The translations under genes and the position numbers were made by a program. From NCBI GenBank assembly GCA_000231825.2, contig JH720295.1:2240890-2304889 (forward strand): a stretch of DNA of 64,000 bases. The letters run 5' to 3'. Source of the DNA: Tetrahymena elliotti 4EA. Taxonomy: Eukaryota > Ciliophora > Oligohymenophorea > Hymenostomatida > Tetrahymenidae. Of the stretch, positions 1 through 13,500 are shown in pieces (position 1 is the first letter of the stretch; each line of letters starts with the position of its first letter). Under the pieces are notes generated by a model. It worked only from the letters and a program-made list of their open reading frames with translations, searched no databases and had not been told where the DNA came from.

Positions 1-66
1 TTTTTTAAAATACAAAAAAAGATTATAAATAATTAAATTGGCAAGAATGATCTTTATTTATTGAAT

Positions 67-330
67 TCAATTTTGATAAAAATAGCTTTCAAATAATCCA
101 TCTAGCTTTTCTTTTGCTATCCACATCCTCTCATACCTGTGGTTTTTCAAAAAGGGATTTTTTAAAAAGAAGCAATAACTTTTAAGGTGGCCATGTTTTT
201 TACAGTAGCTGCAATACAATATTGGGCAAGAAGAAATTTAATGTCCTTTTCTAAAGCAACCTTAGCATACCATATAATAGCAATTACTTACATGATGTCC
301 ATATTTATAGCAATTTTTGCAAAAAACCAT
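67..330 (-). CDS. small triple CCHC zinc-knuckle protein
   Basis: An 87-codon intronless frame in the ciliate code. Three zinc knuckles follow each other: CKNC-x4-H-x4-C, CQGC-x4-H-x4-C and CSYC-x4-H-x4-C, at about residues 4-17, 23-36 and 42-55. A basic/aromatic tail of about 30 residues follows. CCHC knuckles of this type usually bind single-stranded RNA or DNA (CNBP, ZCCHC and Air families). The start chosen is the ATG two codons before the first knuckle; an upstream exon is possible. The regular cysteine/histidine spacing in one frame is hard to explain by chance. It could be a host RNA-binding protein or a retroelement Gag relic; no reverse transcriptase is seen nearby. Confidence 0.65.
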
Positions 331-1283
331 TTATTTCCCTTTAAATTTATTAAAATATTCTTTCAATTAAAAATTTTAGCAAATTAGTCAATTTTGATTT
401 CCTTTTCTTAATAGAATACAAGCTAATATTTAAGCTAAAAATTGACTAAAATTCATTAAAATTTAAAATAATCAAAAATTAACAAAAATTCTGTCTTAAT
501 TTCTACTAGAGTTGAAATATTTTTAATATAATCATTTCAGTTTAATTTCTTTGGATTATTTAGTTATTAATCATTAAGATTTAGCTAGCTAAATAAAGTT
601 GTTAAGCTATCATAATTTAATCACCAAAATTAACATTAAAAATTAGATTATTAAAAAAATAATAAATATCAAAACAAACATTAAATTGTATTACATAAGC
701 AAGTAAAATTCATTTACGAGTCAATTAGTAAATACAAAGAAAGATTTTTAAATAAAATTAATTTTTTTAAAAGTTAAATTAAATTATTTTCATTTTATTG
801 GATTTATTAGTTTTATTGCTTTTGTTAATTATGCTAGTGAGAAATGAAATGATATCAGTAGATTTTTGATATTTTGGTGAAATATTTTTAAGAAATTAAC
901 ACAAGATGATTGATTTAGCTCTAATATTTTGAAATTTTGATTTAATTAATAAAATTAACTTCAACGAATAGTTTTTTTTTACACTAAAATTTCAATAAAA
1001 TGTCTCAAAAAAAGATTACAACAAGCAAATCAAAACTGAATAATGAAAAATAACTGAAATAGTTTATAATTAAGAAGTAGCTTAAAATAAAATTGAGAGA
1101 AAAAATGTATTATTTGATTTAGCTTAGTTTTTTATCAAATAAAAATTAATATTGATTTTTTAATAAAAAGAATGAAACATTATTTCATTTTCTTTAGAGA
1201 AGGACAAGCTTTTCTTTGGCCAAAAAAGTGAACGAAAGCGTAAATAGATTATGTTTAAAATATTTCTAATTTCTTATTATATT
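331..1283. other. intergenic, AT-rich
   Basis: Divergent spacer between the zinc-knuckle gene and the coiled-coil gene. I see only AT-rich sequence and no convincing coding frame. Promoters of both genes presumably lie here, but no recognisable element stands out. Confidence 0.5.
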
Positions 1284-3574
1284 ATGAAGAAAAGAAAGGC
1301 AAGTTTTTATGAAAGTAAAGGATTAAATAAATCAGCTATTGTATCTGAATCTACTATTAATAATGCTGACAATACGTCTACATCGAAGAAGAAAAAAATA
1401 TAATTTTAAGATAATACTAAAGACAAAGAAGACAATTTTTGGAGTTCTCAACAAGATTACAGATAGAATAATCATTCAATAGATTTATTCCCTATAACTC
1501 CTACGAAATTGAAAGATTGTAGAAATAATTTAGTTAATATTTTATTATTCTAACTATTCATTTCAATATAGTTTTGAAAACGCCTTCAAATAATGTGAGT
1601 GTTGAAGTGTTGTAGCAATCTTCTTCTAAAAAATCTATTTTGGGAAATAGTGTTTTATTGTTTAAGAATCATGTTTAGAATAATAATCAATAGAAAGGGA
1701 TATTGCAAGATATTATAACGAATAATAACAGTTTGGAAATAGATGATTTATTTTCTTCAGCAAAAAAAGAAAATAATTAAATAGGATTGGCAGAATCATT
1801 CTATGAAATTAATCAATGCAATAAATCTTCCAGATATGATTTAGATAGCAGTAAAAAAAGGGATTTTAGTGAAGACAATATGAAAAAAAGCATTCTAAAA
1901 AAACATAAGAATTTTAACAGAAATGAATATCAAGAAAATAAAGAAAATGCTATTGTAAGCGGAAGTGTAAATGAATTAAATGGAAATGATAAAAGAATGC
2001 AAAATAGCATCATGAATAGAAGTTATGTCAAAGAATAAATTAACATTTTGAAGGAAAAATCTAATTTGGATTTTAGTTCATTCAAGCAAAACTTTTAAAA
2101 TGAAATTGAAATTGGAGAAAAAAAAATAAAAAGTTAAATTTAAAAGTTGTTGAATTTTGTTATATAAAATTTAAGTTAAATTGAACAAATTAAAATGAAA
2201 GTTTCTTAATCGTTTGAAACTTTTTCATCTCTTGATAGACATGTCTTAAGTAATTATTCATTCTTTTAGGAAGTCCCTCACTTTTTAGAGTAAGAAAAAT
2301 TGATTATAATTTATTTCATATTTTTATTTTTTAACATTTAGGAAATATAAATCAGTTAAAAGCAGTTTAAGTTTGCTTGAGAATTATTCATAAAATGTGG
2401 AGTTGAATTAAGAAGAATTTGAATAGAAAATATAATACTTTTAAGATGCATATTATTAGTAGGTAGAATAAGCAATTAGAGACTCATAAACTAAAACAAT
2501 CAAATATAATAAAAAAGAAATTGAAAATTTAGAAAAATAGATTAAAGATGTTGTTGTTTAGAATGAATATTTGAGTTAGGAAAATAAAATATTGAAAAAT
2601 TCTTAATAAAATAAAAATACTGATTTTAATTCAGTTAAAAAAAATAGTTCATCTATTTTTATTGCAGATGATGTTTCTTAGTCAAATTGTGATTATCTGC
2701 TTAAAAAAGAAAATAAAAAACTTCACAGTAAAGTAGAAGAGCTTTTGAATGAAATTAATGAAACTTCTAATATCAATGAAAATATTCAGTATAATTTAAA
2801 AAATTAAATTAAAAGAAATGAAGCAGAAATTTCTGAACTCCGTTCTGAAAAATAATAATTTGTTAAAGATCTTCAATAAATTGAAACAGAATACTCAAAA
2901 AAAGTCAATCACCTTGAATAATAATTAAAAAAAATATCAATAAATTCACAGGGAAGAGAAGACAGAAATTAAGTAAAATTTTTTATAAAAATTATCTTTT
3001 TTAAAATATAATTTTTAAAAATAAAACTAAAAAAAATAAATAAATAAACCCTCTTATTTTTTGATTAAAATAATAGAATAATAACATTAAGATTTCTAAT
3101 GAGAATTTGATGAATTAAATAAGAGTTCTAAATGATACTCTGGAAGAAAAAGAAAAAATTAGATTAAAATAAAAGAAAGATTTTGAATATGCAAGCGATA
3201 TTATGACTTAGGAAATAGTTAAGTTGAAAAAAGAAATCAAGTAGCACATGCTTGAAAAAGAATCTTTACAAAGAAAATTGCATGAATTTATTGGTCAAGC
3301 AAAGTAATTAGAAGCATATATGAACCAGAATGAGCAGCTATTAATGATAGTTAAATCAAAGGAAGATTAAATTGATGATTTGTTTTTAATTATTAAAGAG
3401 GTTGGTTATTCATTTATTTTTTTAATTTTAAAATTGTTTACAAATTTTTTTCTATTTATTTAGATCAAGGCCAAAAGCAAAGAAATGGGATTCGACAGAT
3501 ATTTAAAATGCTACTTTAAAAAAGCTAACATTTCAGATCAAGCCACTCAAGATAAAAAACCTTTTAAAATATGA
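1284..3574 (+). CDS. coiled-coil protein, 672 aa, unknown function
   Basis: Five exons with introns at 1519-1571, 2290-2341, 2973-3076 and 3401-3463; all have GT...AG ends and every junction keeps the frame. The N-terminal 300 residues are Lys/Asn/Ser/Gln-rich and look disordered. From about residue 330 to 620 the protein has long Glu/Lys/Gln/Leu heptads typical of a coiled coil. A short basic tail follows and TGA ends the frame. I do not recognise a family. The ATG is the first one in the open frame and follows an A-rich leader. The next gene, on the other strand, is convergent. A cytoskeletal or basal-body role is only a guess from composition and from the CEP164-like neighbour 2 kb away. 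Confidence 0.75.
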
Positions 3575-4380
3575 AATAAAATAAATTTAATTATTCAATA
3601 ATAGCTGTAAATATTAATCATTTAATTAATCTTAATAAATCAATCAAATTATTTAATACAACACTTAATTAATTTTACAAATAAAAAATAATAATAAATT
3701 TAGTCAAAATGTTAAAGTAAGTTATCAATGCAATTGCTAAATCATAAGACTTATTCATCTAAATACTTTCTCACTTTTCTAATCAATTAATTCAGTCATA
3801 CATTTTTTTTTCAATTACTGAATAAATTTTTTTAAGCTAAAGCTAGACAGACTACGAGCTAGTAGTATTTTATCCATAAAGAGCAATTGTGCTTAATTGT
3901 ATATTAAGTTTCATTTTTGTGCTATTTTAACAGTTTGATAGTTTGAAATGAAATCCAGTTATTTAATTTAGGCTATTTAAAATATTAAGTAAGTTATTAA
4001 CACATTCTTAAATAGAACAAGTTATTTATAATACATAAACAATTTAAAGATAGAATTATTATTACTAATTTATTTGAATATGATATCAATTAGAATTATG
4101 TCAAATTAAACCAGAAAACAAAAATTTAAATTATTTTGTTTCCTCTATCTAATAAACAATTTTTCCTAGACAATTTTATGACAATAGATTATATATTTAT
4201 TTGATTAATTTTTTTATTTTTATACTTAATTTAATACGATGAAAGACGAACAAACTAATTATGTTTCATTTTTTTGTTTTAGAAATTTAATTTGTCAAAT
4301 TTTTAGAATGATGAAGTAAGTGAATGAATTAATATATCTGTGAATAGTATATACATAAATAAGACAAGAAAATACATTAA
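3575..4380. other. convergent 3' spacer
   Basis: About 800 bp between two convergent genes. AT-rich, with no supported gene. It should hold both 3' ends and polyadenylation signals. Confidence 0.5.
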
Positions 4381-5185
4381 TCAAATTATAGTTTTTAATT
4401 TGTAAGAAGCATAAGGACCATCCAAAATTTAAGAATTTAGCTGAATATTTTATAAAATAAATGTTAAAAATTTTAATTAATTGAATAAATATTACTGTGT
4501 CTTTCATATTTTGCATCCAGTTATTGATTTGGATAAAGCTGGAATTATAGTTATCAGTAGTTTTTTTCTTAATTTGAGAGACAAGTCTGCTTTCAAATGG
4601 CATAGTTGATTTATTTTGTATATCTGTCAAGTTATTTGAAAACTAAGGAGTTAAAGCATATCTGTTTTTTAAAGTGACAAGTGCAGATTTGAGATCAAAG
4701 TTTTATGATGCTGTATTGATGCTGCTTATATTCTAAAAATTATTATTGATCTAAGTATTATTATTATTTTAATTATTGATAGAGATTGTAGTTTTGTCCA
4801 TCACCAATTCGTCTTATTCGTTAATTTAATTTTGATTGTTTTAAATTAAAGTCGAATGTGGATAATTCATTAACATTTTCCAATTAAAATCACTTTAATT
4901 TGCATTAATTTAACCAGTTCCATGTATTTATTATTCCCCTTGAATATCATTATTGCTTAAAGCGCTTTAATCTAATTTGTCATCAGATTAACCTGAATCT
5001 AGATTTTAATAAACTTTATATAGTTATACGAATGTTTCTTCATTGAATTATCTTGAATTGTCTTAGATTAATTCTTCATAAAGTAATTCCATCTATTAAA
5101 GCTATTTATCCTTTATCTAGTAATTCATTTCCATTTATCTAAATACATTCACTTCATGATTTAATTTTTCAGTGTGTTGTGACAT
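4381..5185 (-). CDS. Asn/Gln-rich protein, 249 aa, unknown
   Basis: Two exons, 4496-5185 and 4381-4440, with a 55-bp intron at 4441-4495. The protein is acidic at the start and then very rich in Asn and Gln, with a more ordered stretch near the C-terminus holding basic and aromatic residues. Without splicing the frame runs on into a hydrophobic, low-complexity tail; splicing instead gives a short polar end. I therefore prefer the spliced form. No domain recognised. Dense use of TAA/TAG as Gln supports a native ciliate coding frame. Confidence 0.6.
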
Positions 5186-5282
5186 GTTTTATTATAAATT
5201 TTTAAATATGTTTTTCCTATTTATTTTTTAATTAAAAAATAATTATTCTAATCATCTAAACTAATTTCTTATTTTCATCACT

Positions 5283-5775
5283 TTTAAATATTTCTTTCCT
5301 GAAAAATAAATAAGTAAAAGAATTTAAAATGATTTCTAAAAAAGATGGGTTTGTTTTTGGAACTATTCTTTTTTAAATTTTTAGTTGACTTAAAAAAATT
5401 TTTTTAATATAAATTTATAATCATATTAAATGGCTATTAAATTATTTATTTACAAACGAATTATTTGCTAAAAAATAAATAAATAAAAAATTTAAAACGA
5501 TTTCTCAAGTAAAAATTGAAAAAAAAGATGGGCTAGTTTTTGGAAATATTCTTTTTTAAATTTTTAGTTTACTTAAAAAAATATTTAGAAGTAATAACTT
5601 GTTTGGCTTTTAAATTAATTAATAAACACAATTATTTATTTATTTATTTAGAAAATTTGTCAATTGCTTCTTTGCTAAAATTAAATAAATCAAGAAACTA
5701 AGAATTTGAAGTGATTTCTCAGGTAAACATTAAAATTTTTTTTCTTCTTAAAGATGGGTTAGTGTTTGAATAAAT
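5283..5775. repeat. three diverged tandem repeats, about 180 bp each
   Basis: Three units share an AAATAAATAA... stretch, then ATTTAAAA.GATTTCT, then AAAGATGGG(T/C)T(A/T)GT(T/G)TTTG. The first two also share CTTTTTTAAATTTTTAGTT and a following run. They lie between the Asn/Gln-rich gene and the 3' end of the CEP164-like gene. No coding potential seen. Probably a decayed local duplication. Confidence 0.7.
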
Positions 5776-5852
5776 GATGAAAAGATTACTTAATTTAAGA
5801 TTGATTGATAATATTTTCTTGTTTGTTTAGTTCTTCATTAAGCTTTTACTGC

Positions 5853-8800
5853 TCACTATCTATTAAATCTTAAGTCTATTAGATGAGAAGCTTTTTATTA
5901 TTTAACTTAGTTTTCATTTAAGTCAAGACATTTCTTTCCCATATGAGCTTATTGAACCACGCTCTTTTTCTAATTTTTTTTAAATTATTGTAAAAGCTGT
6001 TCAAAATTGAATGAAATTTACTTTTAATTAGCTTCATTTTAAGCAGAAGAAGGTCTCCTTTTTATTTTATTCTTTTATTTTTTGGTATTATCATTATTAT
6101 TAGACTATTTAGATTCATTTTAAATGATATTTGTCTTTTCTAAATTATCTTAAAAGTTAGATTTAGCAAACTTACTTTCATCATTTTATACTATGCTTTA
6201 TTGTTATTACTGCTGATCTAATTTATCCTATAAATAAAATTTTAATTTGTTATTGAAATAAAATATATTTTACATTGATTGTTTGCTTTAAATTGCCAAT
6301 TTGAGAAAGTAACTCTTCATATTTAATTTAGGAATTAATATTTTCAACCTTTTGTAGCTTTTACTGCTCTTTAAGGAGAATAATGTCTTTTTAAAATTTA
6401 ATATTGTCTTTTCTTTTTTAATGGAGACTTTACTTTTTATCTAATTATTGCTATTCTAATTTTTTCGCAAGTGATTCTTTTTCTTGAAGAGACTGAATTA
6501 ATTTTTCTATTTTTTTATCTAAATCAGCAAAATCATTTGAAAATAAAAGGAGTTTATTTCTTTGCAAAGTGTCAGAATACTCACTTAATAATTCGTATTA
6601 AGTTTATTAGACCTAACTAAGTGAAATAGCCTATTTCTCTTTTTCTTGCTTTAATATTTCTAAATCACTTTTCAAATGTTCAATTTTATTTAAAATTTCT
6701 TGTTTTTAACAAATAAGATCAAAGTCCTTATCATCTGTTTTGTTTGTTTTTAATAAAAAAATAAAATTCACTTTTAAATCATAAAAAAAGTAAATAAAAA
6801 AACCTATATCGACATTTATCTTCAATTATTCTTTTATTTTCTTTATTTTTAATTAACCTTCTTATTACAATGTTTCTTTCAAATGGTCGTATTTCTCTTT
6901 AATTTCTCTATTTAGCTTGAATTACATCTTTTATTCTTTCAACTCTAATTCATTCTTTTCAGATGAAATAAACGTTTACAACTATGAAAGCTATTTCTAT
7001 CTCTCTAGCTCAAATAATTTATTTAGCTTTTTATCAATATTGCTGTGGCTATTCTTTTTATTTAAATTAATTTTTTATTATTTATTTTAATCCTAATCAA
7101 TAAATCCAAAACTTAAAAATGCTGGATCAAACCAATTGAGGAAATAAAATATCGTTTTGTGAAAAGATTGAAGGAGGTTTTATTAAATGTAAATTTATTT
7201 TTTAGTGAAAAAAGTAATAGAAAAATTACTTCATTTTAAAGATTTGATAACCTGAGTTCATTTTAGTTAATCATTAAAACTTTTTGAGTAGAGAATTTAT
7301 CTTCATATTCTTTTTGGACTGCAATTTTCAAATTTTTTAAGTAATTTCTCAAATTATTAATAATTTCTTCATTTTAAGACTATTTTAATTTATATTCAGA
7401 GTCTAATTGAGACTATAAAGACTCTTAGGCATCTCTTTTATTATCGAATTATTCGTTTTCAAGTTCATTAATTAAATCAGTTTTTTCCTTAATAATTTTG
7501 GATTTGAACTCATTCAACTAAATGTTAACTCTTTATTTAGCTTCTTTGAATTTTTCATCATGCTTTTTTTATGCATCAGATCTTTCATTCATTTTTTTAT
7601 CAAGAGCTCTATTTTTAATTTCTAATTCTTCTTCAAACTTATTTGAGTATTTTTTACACTGCCTATCAATCTAATCATTCTCTTCTTATTGGATTTTCTT
7701 TTTATTTAAATCATTTTATTCATCCAACACCTTCAATTAATTATTCAATTCCTCCTACATCTTACTCTCTAAATCTTTTTTCACTTACTTTTTTTCAGCA
7801 TTCAATCTCTTCAAATAATCTTCTTCTGCCTATTTCAATTATTTCTTTATGTCTTTTAAATCTTTTTCCATTTATTTCTCCTAATCTTTAACTTCCTTTT
7901 TCCTAATATTCTCATAGTCAATATTCTTTTATTTGTACTATTGTAACAGCTATCCTTCATAATCTTGATACTCTTACTACATTTCTCTCTCGATATTTAA
8001 CTTATTTTGAGCTATTTGAATTAATAAAAATTAAATCTATTTTCATAATTTCCAACAAATTTCTATAAAAAATCCACATCTTTTATTTTAAACCACATTT
8101 AAGCGTCAACTATAACAAATCATCCTTTCCTTTTACTTTTTTTGAAACAATCTATTTAACCAAAGCTTTATTTTATTTTCTAATAAAGATTTATTTTTTG
8201 TGATTTAAACTATTAATGAAAGCATAAATTATTTTAACTTTATTTGTACAATAAATTGCAATAAACTTTCTTTTACAACTTAAAAAATTGTTTGAGAAAT
8301 TTAGTTAGATTGAGAAAAATAATTTTTTAATTTTCTCTAAGAAAGCCTCAATCAAAATTCAATTTATTTCTTCACAGTATATTTTAAAAGATTTGTTTGT
8401 TTCTGTAAGATAGTTTGTTTTCATTTAAAAATACAATGAAACTTTAATCAAAGAGAGGCACTTTGTGTCAGATAATCAATCATAAAGGAAGGATTGATAA
8501 AAATAGAGCATGCTTAAATTGGTTAAAATACATAAGGTATTTGATTTTATTGATATTATTATTCATGAAAATTGTATTTTAAGAAGTGAGTACTTACTTA
8601 TTTCATCTTTTTCTGAGTAATCAGGAGCACTCATTAAAAAGTTTTGATTAAAAGACTGGTTCATAGATGAATCTAAAACTCTAGAATCTCCTACAAATCC
8701 TTCATTCATATCTTACAAGTCTTAGTTTTTATACATTTTGTCCATTTGCTAATTTAATTGAAAATAAAAAGAATGATTGATAAATAGATATCATTCATAC

Positions 8801-9484
8801 ATACATAATATAACTTTTAAGTAAATATTATTTGTTTGTTCATATGCATAAATATATATCTACTTTTATAAGCTTTACAAATTATTAAAATAATCACTGC
8901 TTTTGATCAAATTTATTTTATTTGTTTGTTTTGTTGTCAGTGGATTTAAAATATGAAAATGAAATCTATTTATAGATGCTATTAATTCATAATTAATTAA
9001 TTTACCTTTTATTAATCTTTCATTTTCATTTCTTCAAACTTTTTTTTATAAAATAAATCGCAAGGATGCTCTAATTGCTTTTATCCTGTAACAGAATTCA
9101 TATAAAATCTCTAATCTTCGTATTTATGCTGATAAACATGCCATTATTCAGGGAGAGGAGCTTTTAGTCCTTCTTTAGCAATATACAAATATTTTTTATC
9201 CTTAATTAAATCCATGCCTAAATATTCTGCATAATTAAGTACCTCTATTATTATTTATTAAATAACTTCATTGTTAACTCTGATAGAAGATAAAATAACT
9301 ATTTAAATAATAATTGAATCATTTTACCTTTTTCAGTAGGCTCATAATCTTCATCTAAGTCTTCATCATACATAATCCACTCATCCTCATATTCATCCTA
9401 AGGGTCTTAATAGTATTACTACTGTTAATACTAGTTCATACCCATCGCTCCCTTTTTATTTTTATTCTAATTCTTATTCCACAT
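5853..9484 (-). CDS. CEP164-like: CEP164-like WW-domain coiled-coil protein
   Basis: Seven exons encode about 817 aa (804 if the ATG at 9445 is used instead of the in-frame ATG at 9484). Introns: 9245-9327, 8749-9005, 8012-8597, 7093-7229, 6735-6803 and 6228-6273. After an acidic Q/Y/D/E-rich start comes the conserved CEP164 N-terminal module: YEPTEKEVLNYAEYLGMD, then KEGLKAPLPEQW, a YMNSVTGQ WW core and EHPCD. Known CEP164 proteins have the same order (EhaREIGID, EGI.APLP..W, WDHPCD). The first intron's acceptor was chosen because it joins these blocks without a gap. The rest is long Glu/Lys/Gln coiled coil, as in metazoan CEP164, but shorter than the roughly 1,460-aa human protein. CEP164 builds basal-body distal appendages (transition fibres), docks basal bodies and recruits TTBK2. 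The 586-bp third intron is unusually long, so a split into two genes is possible but less likely. Confidence 0.85.
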
Positions 9485-10507
9485 CTACTGAAAGCAAAAA
9501 TATTTATCACCCTTATTTACTATAATTATATTGATTTATTGATAGATATAGATATATAGATTAATTAATTAATTCCTATTCTAATGGATATTGATTTTTT
9601 ATGATTTATTTATTATTATTTGAAATTAACCAATTTCAAACTTAAATATAATTTCTATTTGTTTGTTTATGCATCCCTTATTTGTTAAATAATTAGAGTC
9701 AGTCACTCCTCTCGCTATCTCACCCATTAACTTTATTAACAAGCTAATGTTTGTATTTCATCAATAATTATTTTTACTTATTCACTGATTTACTAATATA
9801 ATTATTATAGCATTTATTTCTAACTCTATTACAAGTAAACTATTTATATAACTAATTTTATTATAAAAGTCTTTCTTTTGCTTCTCTTTAAAAATTTTAT
9901 TCTTGTTTTATAAAAAATTAAGTTATTAAACAATTTTATTTTTAATTTTTGAAATTTAAAATAATTTAACTATTGAACCAAAGTAATTATTAAGTTAATT
10001 TTTGTCATTAAAAATTAATTATTCTAAGTCATTTCAATTCTATGTCTGCAAGATCAAGGTTTAAATTTTGTAATAATTAATTAAATTTTTAAAACCCAAA
10101 AAGAAAAAGATTTTACTCATTCTTTTTTGATTGATTCAAATTTACAAAATATTGCTTTATATTTCACTTTGCTACCTTTGCTATTCAACAGTTTATTATT
10201 GCATAAAATCGTTTTTATTGCAATTTTTATGTAAAATGTCATTCATGTAATAAAAATATTTTGATTGAAACTATTTTAACAAAAATAAAGAAATGAAAAT
10301 AGATAAAATAATAATGAAGAATATGGTAAAGAATAAATATAGATATACATTAATATTATTATAATTATTTTATATTTAATTTAATTAAATATTGTTTTTT
10401 CTGAATTGAGTTAATTTCCCAATTAATTCATCAATCAATTAATTTTTAGAATTTAATTTTTTTTGATTGATCATAAAATGGATTGATCTTTAAATTGCAA
10501 AATAGAA
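9485..10507. other. spacer between two minus-strand genes
   Basis: About 1 kb, AT-rich with short C-rich patches. It holds the upstream region of the CEP164-like gene and the 3' end of the next one. No supported gene. Confidence 0.5.
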
Positions 10508-13500
10508 TCAGTATGGTTTATGATTATTAATTTTATCTTTATGGAATCTGATCATATCCTTTATATCTCCCAAAACCTTTGAAATGAAATAAAATGTATT
10601 CTTATCAAAGAAATGAATTAATAAATATAATTTACCTTGATTTTGGTGTCTTTAACTTTTTTTTTGCTATCTTCTTCAATTTTCTATTAGATAAATTATT
10701 CTCTTTCATAGTTAAATTATTCTATTTAGCTATTGTAAACAGTCTTCAATTTATTTTCTTTCTATATTTAATTTTCAACATCAATTTAGAATATGGTTAA
10801 GTGAATAAATGAATTACCTCTACGAAATCATCTTTAATCTTTCTTGCCTCAAATCTGCTAAACATATATTTATTTTTATAGCTCTCTTTTTCATCTTCTG
10901 CATTAGAAATTTATTTTTCCAATTCTTGAATCTTAATCTACAAAGTTTAAGACTATTCAAATTTCTATTTTGACTCAAATTCTAAAGACTTCATCATATC
11001 TTCTACTCTTTATTTCTCTTATTGCAGCATTTTATTCTATCAAGATTAACAATTTGAAATTTCTTAATAAAATAAAAATATAATTTACTTAAAGTATTTG
11101 CTATTCAAAATTTTTTTATAGTTCCTAAATAGAAGTAAATTTATCATCCATAGTTCTTTTTTCTAAGATTAATTCATTTTCCAAAATTAAATTCTTCTCA
11201 TTAATTCTCTTAATTTTTTAATCCATTTCATCTCTTAATTTAGACAACTTTGTTTCCTTTTTCTTCAATTTACTTTCGAATTCTCTCTTTTAAGCCTTAA
11301 TATCTTCTAATTCTCTTCTAATTTATTCTTCAATTCTGTCTTTATTCTCCCTTATTCTTTCTATCTCAGAATTCTTAGTGCTTAATTCATCTTTCAATAA
11401 CTTGTTTTCTCTTTCCAATCCATTTGAAAGCTCTTTGTACTGAACATAAAAATAAATAATTGATTAAACTATAAAACAGAACAAGAAATAACAAATTAAT
11501 TACCTTAACTAAGTCTAATTAAAGTTGATCTTTGATCGACTTTTCTTATTCTTAGTCCTTCTTTAAATTCTACAAAGAAAGCTACAAATTTTATATTTAA
11601 TTAAGAGAATTGTCATATTATAATTTCTCTTCAAATTTCTCATTCTTCAGTTTAAATAATTATTCTTCCAAATCACCCATCTTTTTCTTTAAAGTTTCAT
11701 TTTTCCTTTTCAATTCCTCAATTTAATCTTGAGCACTCTAATTCTTTAACATCAAAATTTGATTTTCCTCTTTATATTTATAATAATCTTCCTTCTCATC
11801 TTTCAAGCTCTTTTGCATGTCAGTCACTTCCTAATTAAATTATTATTCAAAATATTCTCAAACCTAATTACAAAATTTATTTTTGCTTTTTTAAATAATA
11901 ATTCTTTAAATTACTCTAAAATCTCATAAATTAAACATTGCCTAGTAGTTTGAGATTTTTAAATTTTTATATATCATAAATATCAAAATATAAGTTAACA
12001 GTGTTCACTGTCTAGGCTTTAATTTAAGAGAATTTAGAGTAATTATATTAAGAAAATTTGTTTGACTCATTTTTTGTTTGAAAAAATTGTTTGACCAAGC
12101 ATGATAGTTTGAATAAGAAATTATTACTAATTAATATTTTGTGTTTGCTTGCAAGAGTTGCTCAAGTTAGCTTGCTAATTTATCTCTTTCTCTTTCAAGT
12201 GTGGTGATAATTTCAAATTAATGATTTTCTTTATATTGCATTTGCTTTAGTTCATTTTAATATTTAGTTTCTAATTCAATGATTTCCTATTTATAAGCTC
12301 TTGAGTCTTGGTCATATTTATCTTGAACCATAGAGAGTTTTTCTTAAAGATTAGTATTTTAATTCTATAATAACTCAATCTTTTTTTATGTAGCCATTTC
12401 TAATTTTTCAATATTTGTAGCTTTTTTTGAATCCTCTTCCTTTTAGCTAGTTAATTATTCTTTTAGCATCTTCATCTTATCAACAAAAGTCGTTTTTTCA
12501 TTGTTGCTTTCATATTTAATTTTCTATAATTCATTTTCCAATTCTTTAACTTATCCCTTATAATCCTTAACTGTTTTATTTAAGTTCTCTACTTCATTTT
12601 AAAGTAAAGCTTCCTTTTTAATTATAAACAAACAAATAAATAAAAATTTCAAACCGAAATTGTTTCAAATAAAACATTAACAATAAATAATTCTATTTTA
12701 TCAGTTATTTTTCATTCAAATTAATTAAAAAAACATACCTTGTTTGTGGCTTCGGTGTTGTGTTAGTCTTTAACAAGGAGATTTGATTTGATTTCCTTAA
12801 GGAGTTATTTACATTATTTATATTTCTATTTAGTAAGTTCATACAATTATTATTTTTCATCAACTTCTTTTTAAAACTAAGAACTAGCTTTTTAAGATTC
12901 CAATAACATTTCACTAATTTCTCTTGTTTTATAAAATAAGCATTTATACTCCTTTTCTAATCTATCTCTTTTCCAGTCATCTATTTTTTTAGATATAACG
13001 AACTCACTCTCTTTATTTAAATTTGTTGCATCATAAGCCTTTTAATTTTATTCTTGCAACCTTCTCAATACTCTAGGACTTAATATGACATCAAATTCAT
13101 TATCACTGCTGCTACTACTGCTACTTTAATTATTAACATGGTCAGTGTTAACTTACATCCTAGTATCTTGTTCATATTGCCTCGATAGATTTTATTTAGG
13201 AGTCTAGCTACTTATAAAACCATCTTCTTAAGTATTTAACATAGAAGCTTTTTTTGAATTCAATTAAGAAACATTAAGAATCTTTTTTGATGTTGATTCA
13301 TCCATTATCATCTTGCTCTTTTACTTTAAAATACTATTCTCTGTCTTAGATTTATTCAGCTTTTTATTTTAAGGACTCTAAGCACTAATCAATGAATAAT
13401 TATGAGATCTATCAGGTGATTTTTTAGTGCTGCTATATATTCAATAAAAAATACTATTTAATTCCATTTAAAATTATTTCTTAATTAAAAAATAAAAGAT

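Noticed and set aside
187..387. 66-aa plus-strand frame
   Set aside because: It is the shadow of the minus-strand triple zinc-knuckle gene, whose Cys/His spacing is far more telling.
4295..4495. Unspliced hydrophobic C-terminus for the 249-aa protein
   Set aside because: A good 55-bp intron at 4441-4495 replaces it with a normal polar end.
7643..7891. 82-aa plus-strand frame rich in Ser/Phe/Leu
   Set aside because: Opposite-strand shadow of the CEP164-like coiled coil.
10594..10800. 68-aa hydrophobic plus-strand frame
   Set aside because: Lies inside an intron of the minus-strand coiled-coil gene and is low-complexity.
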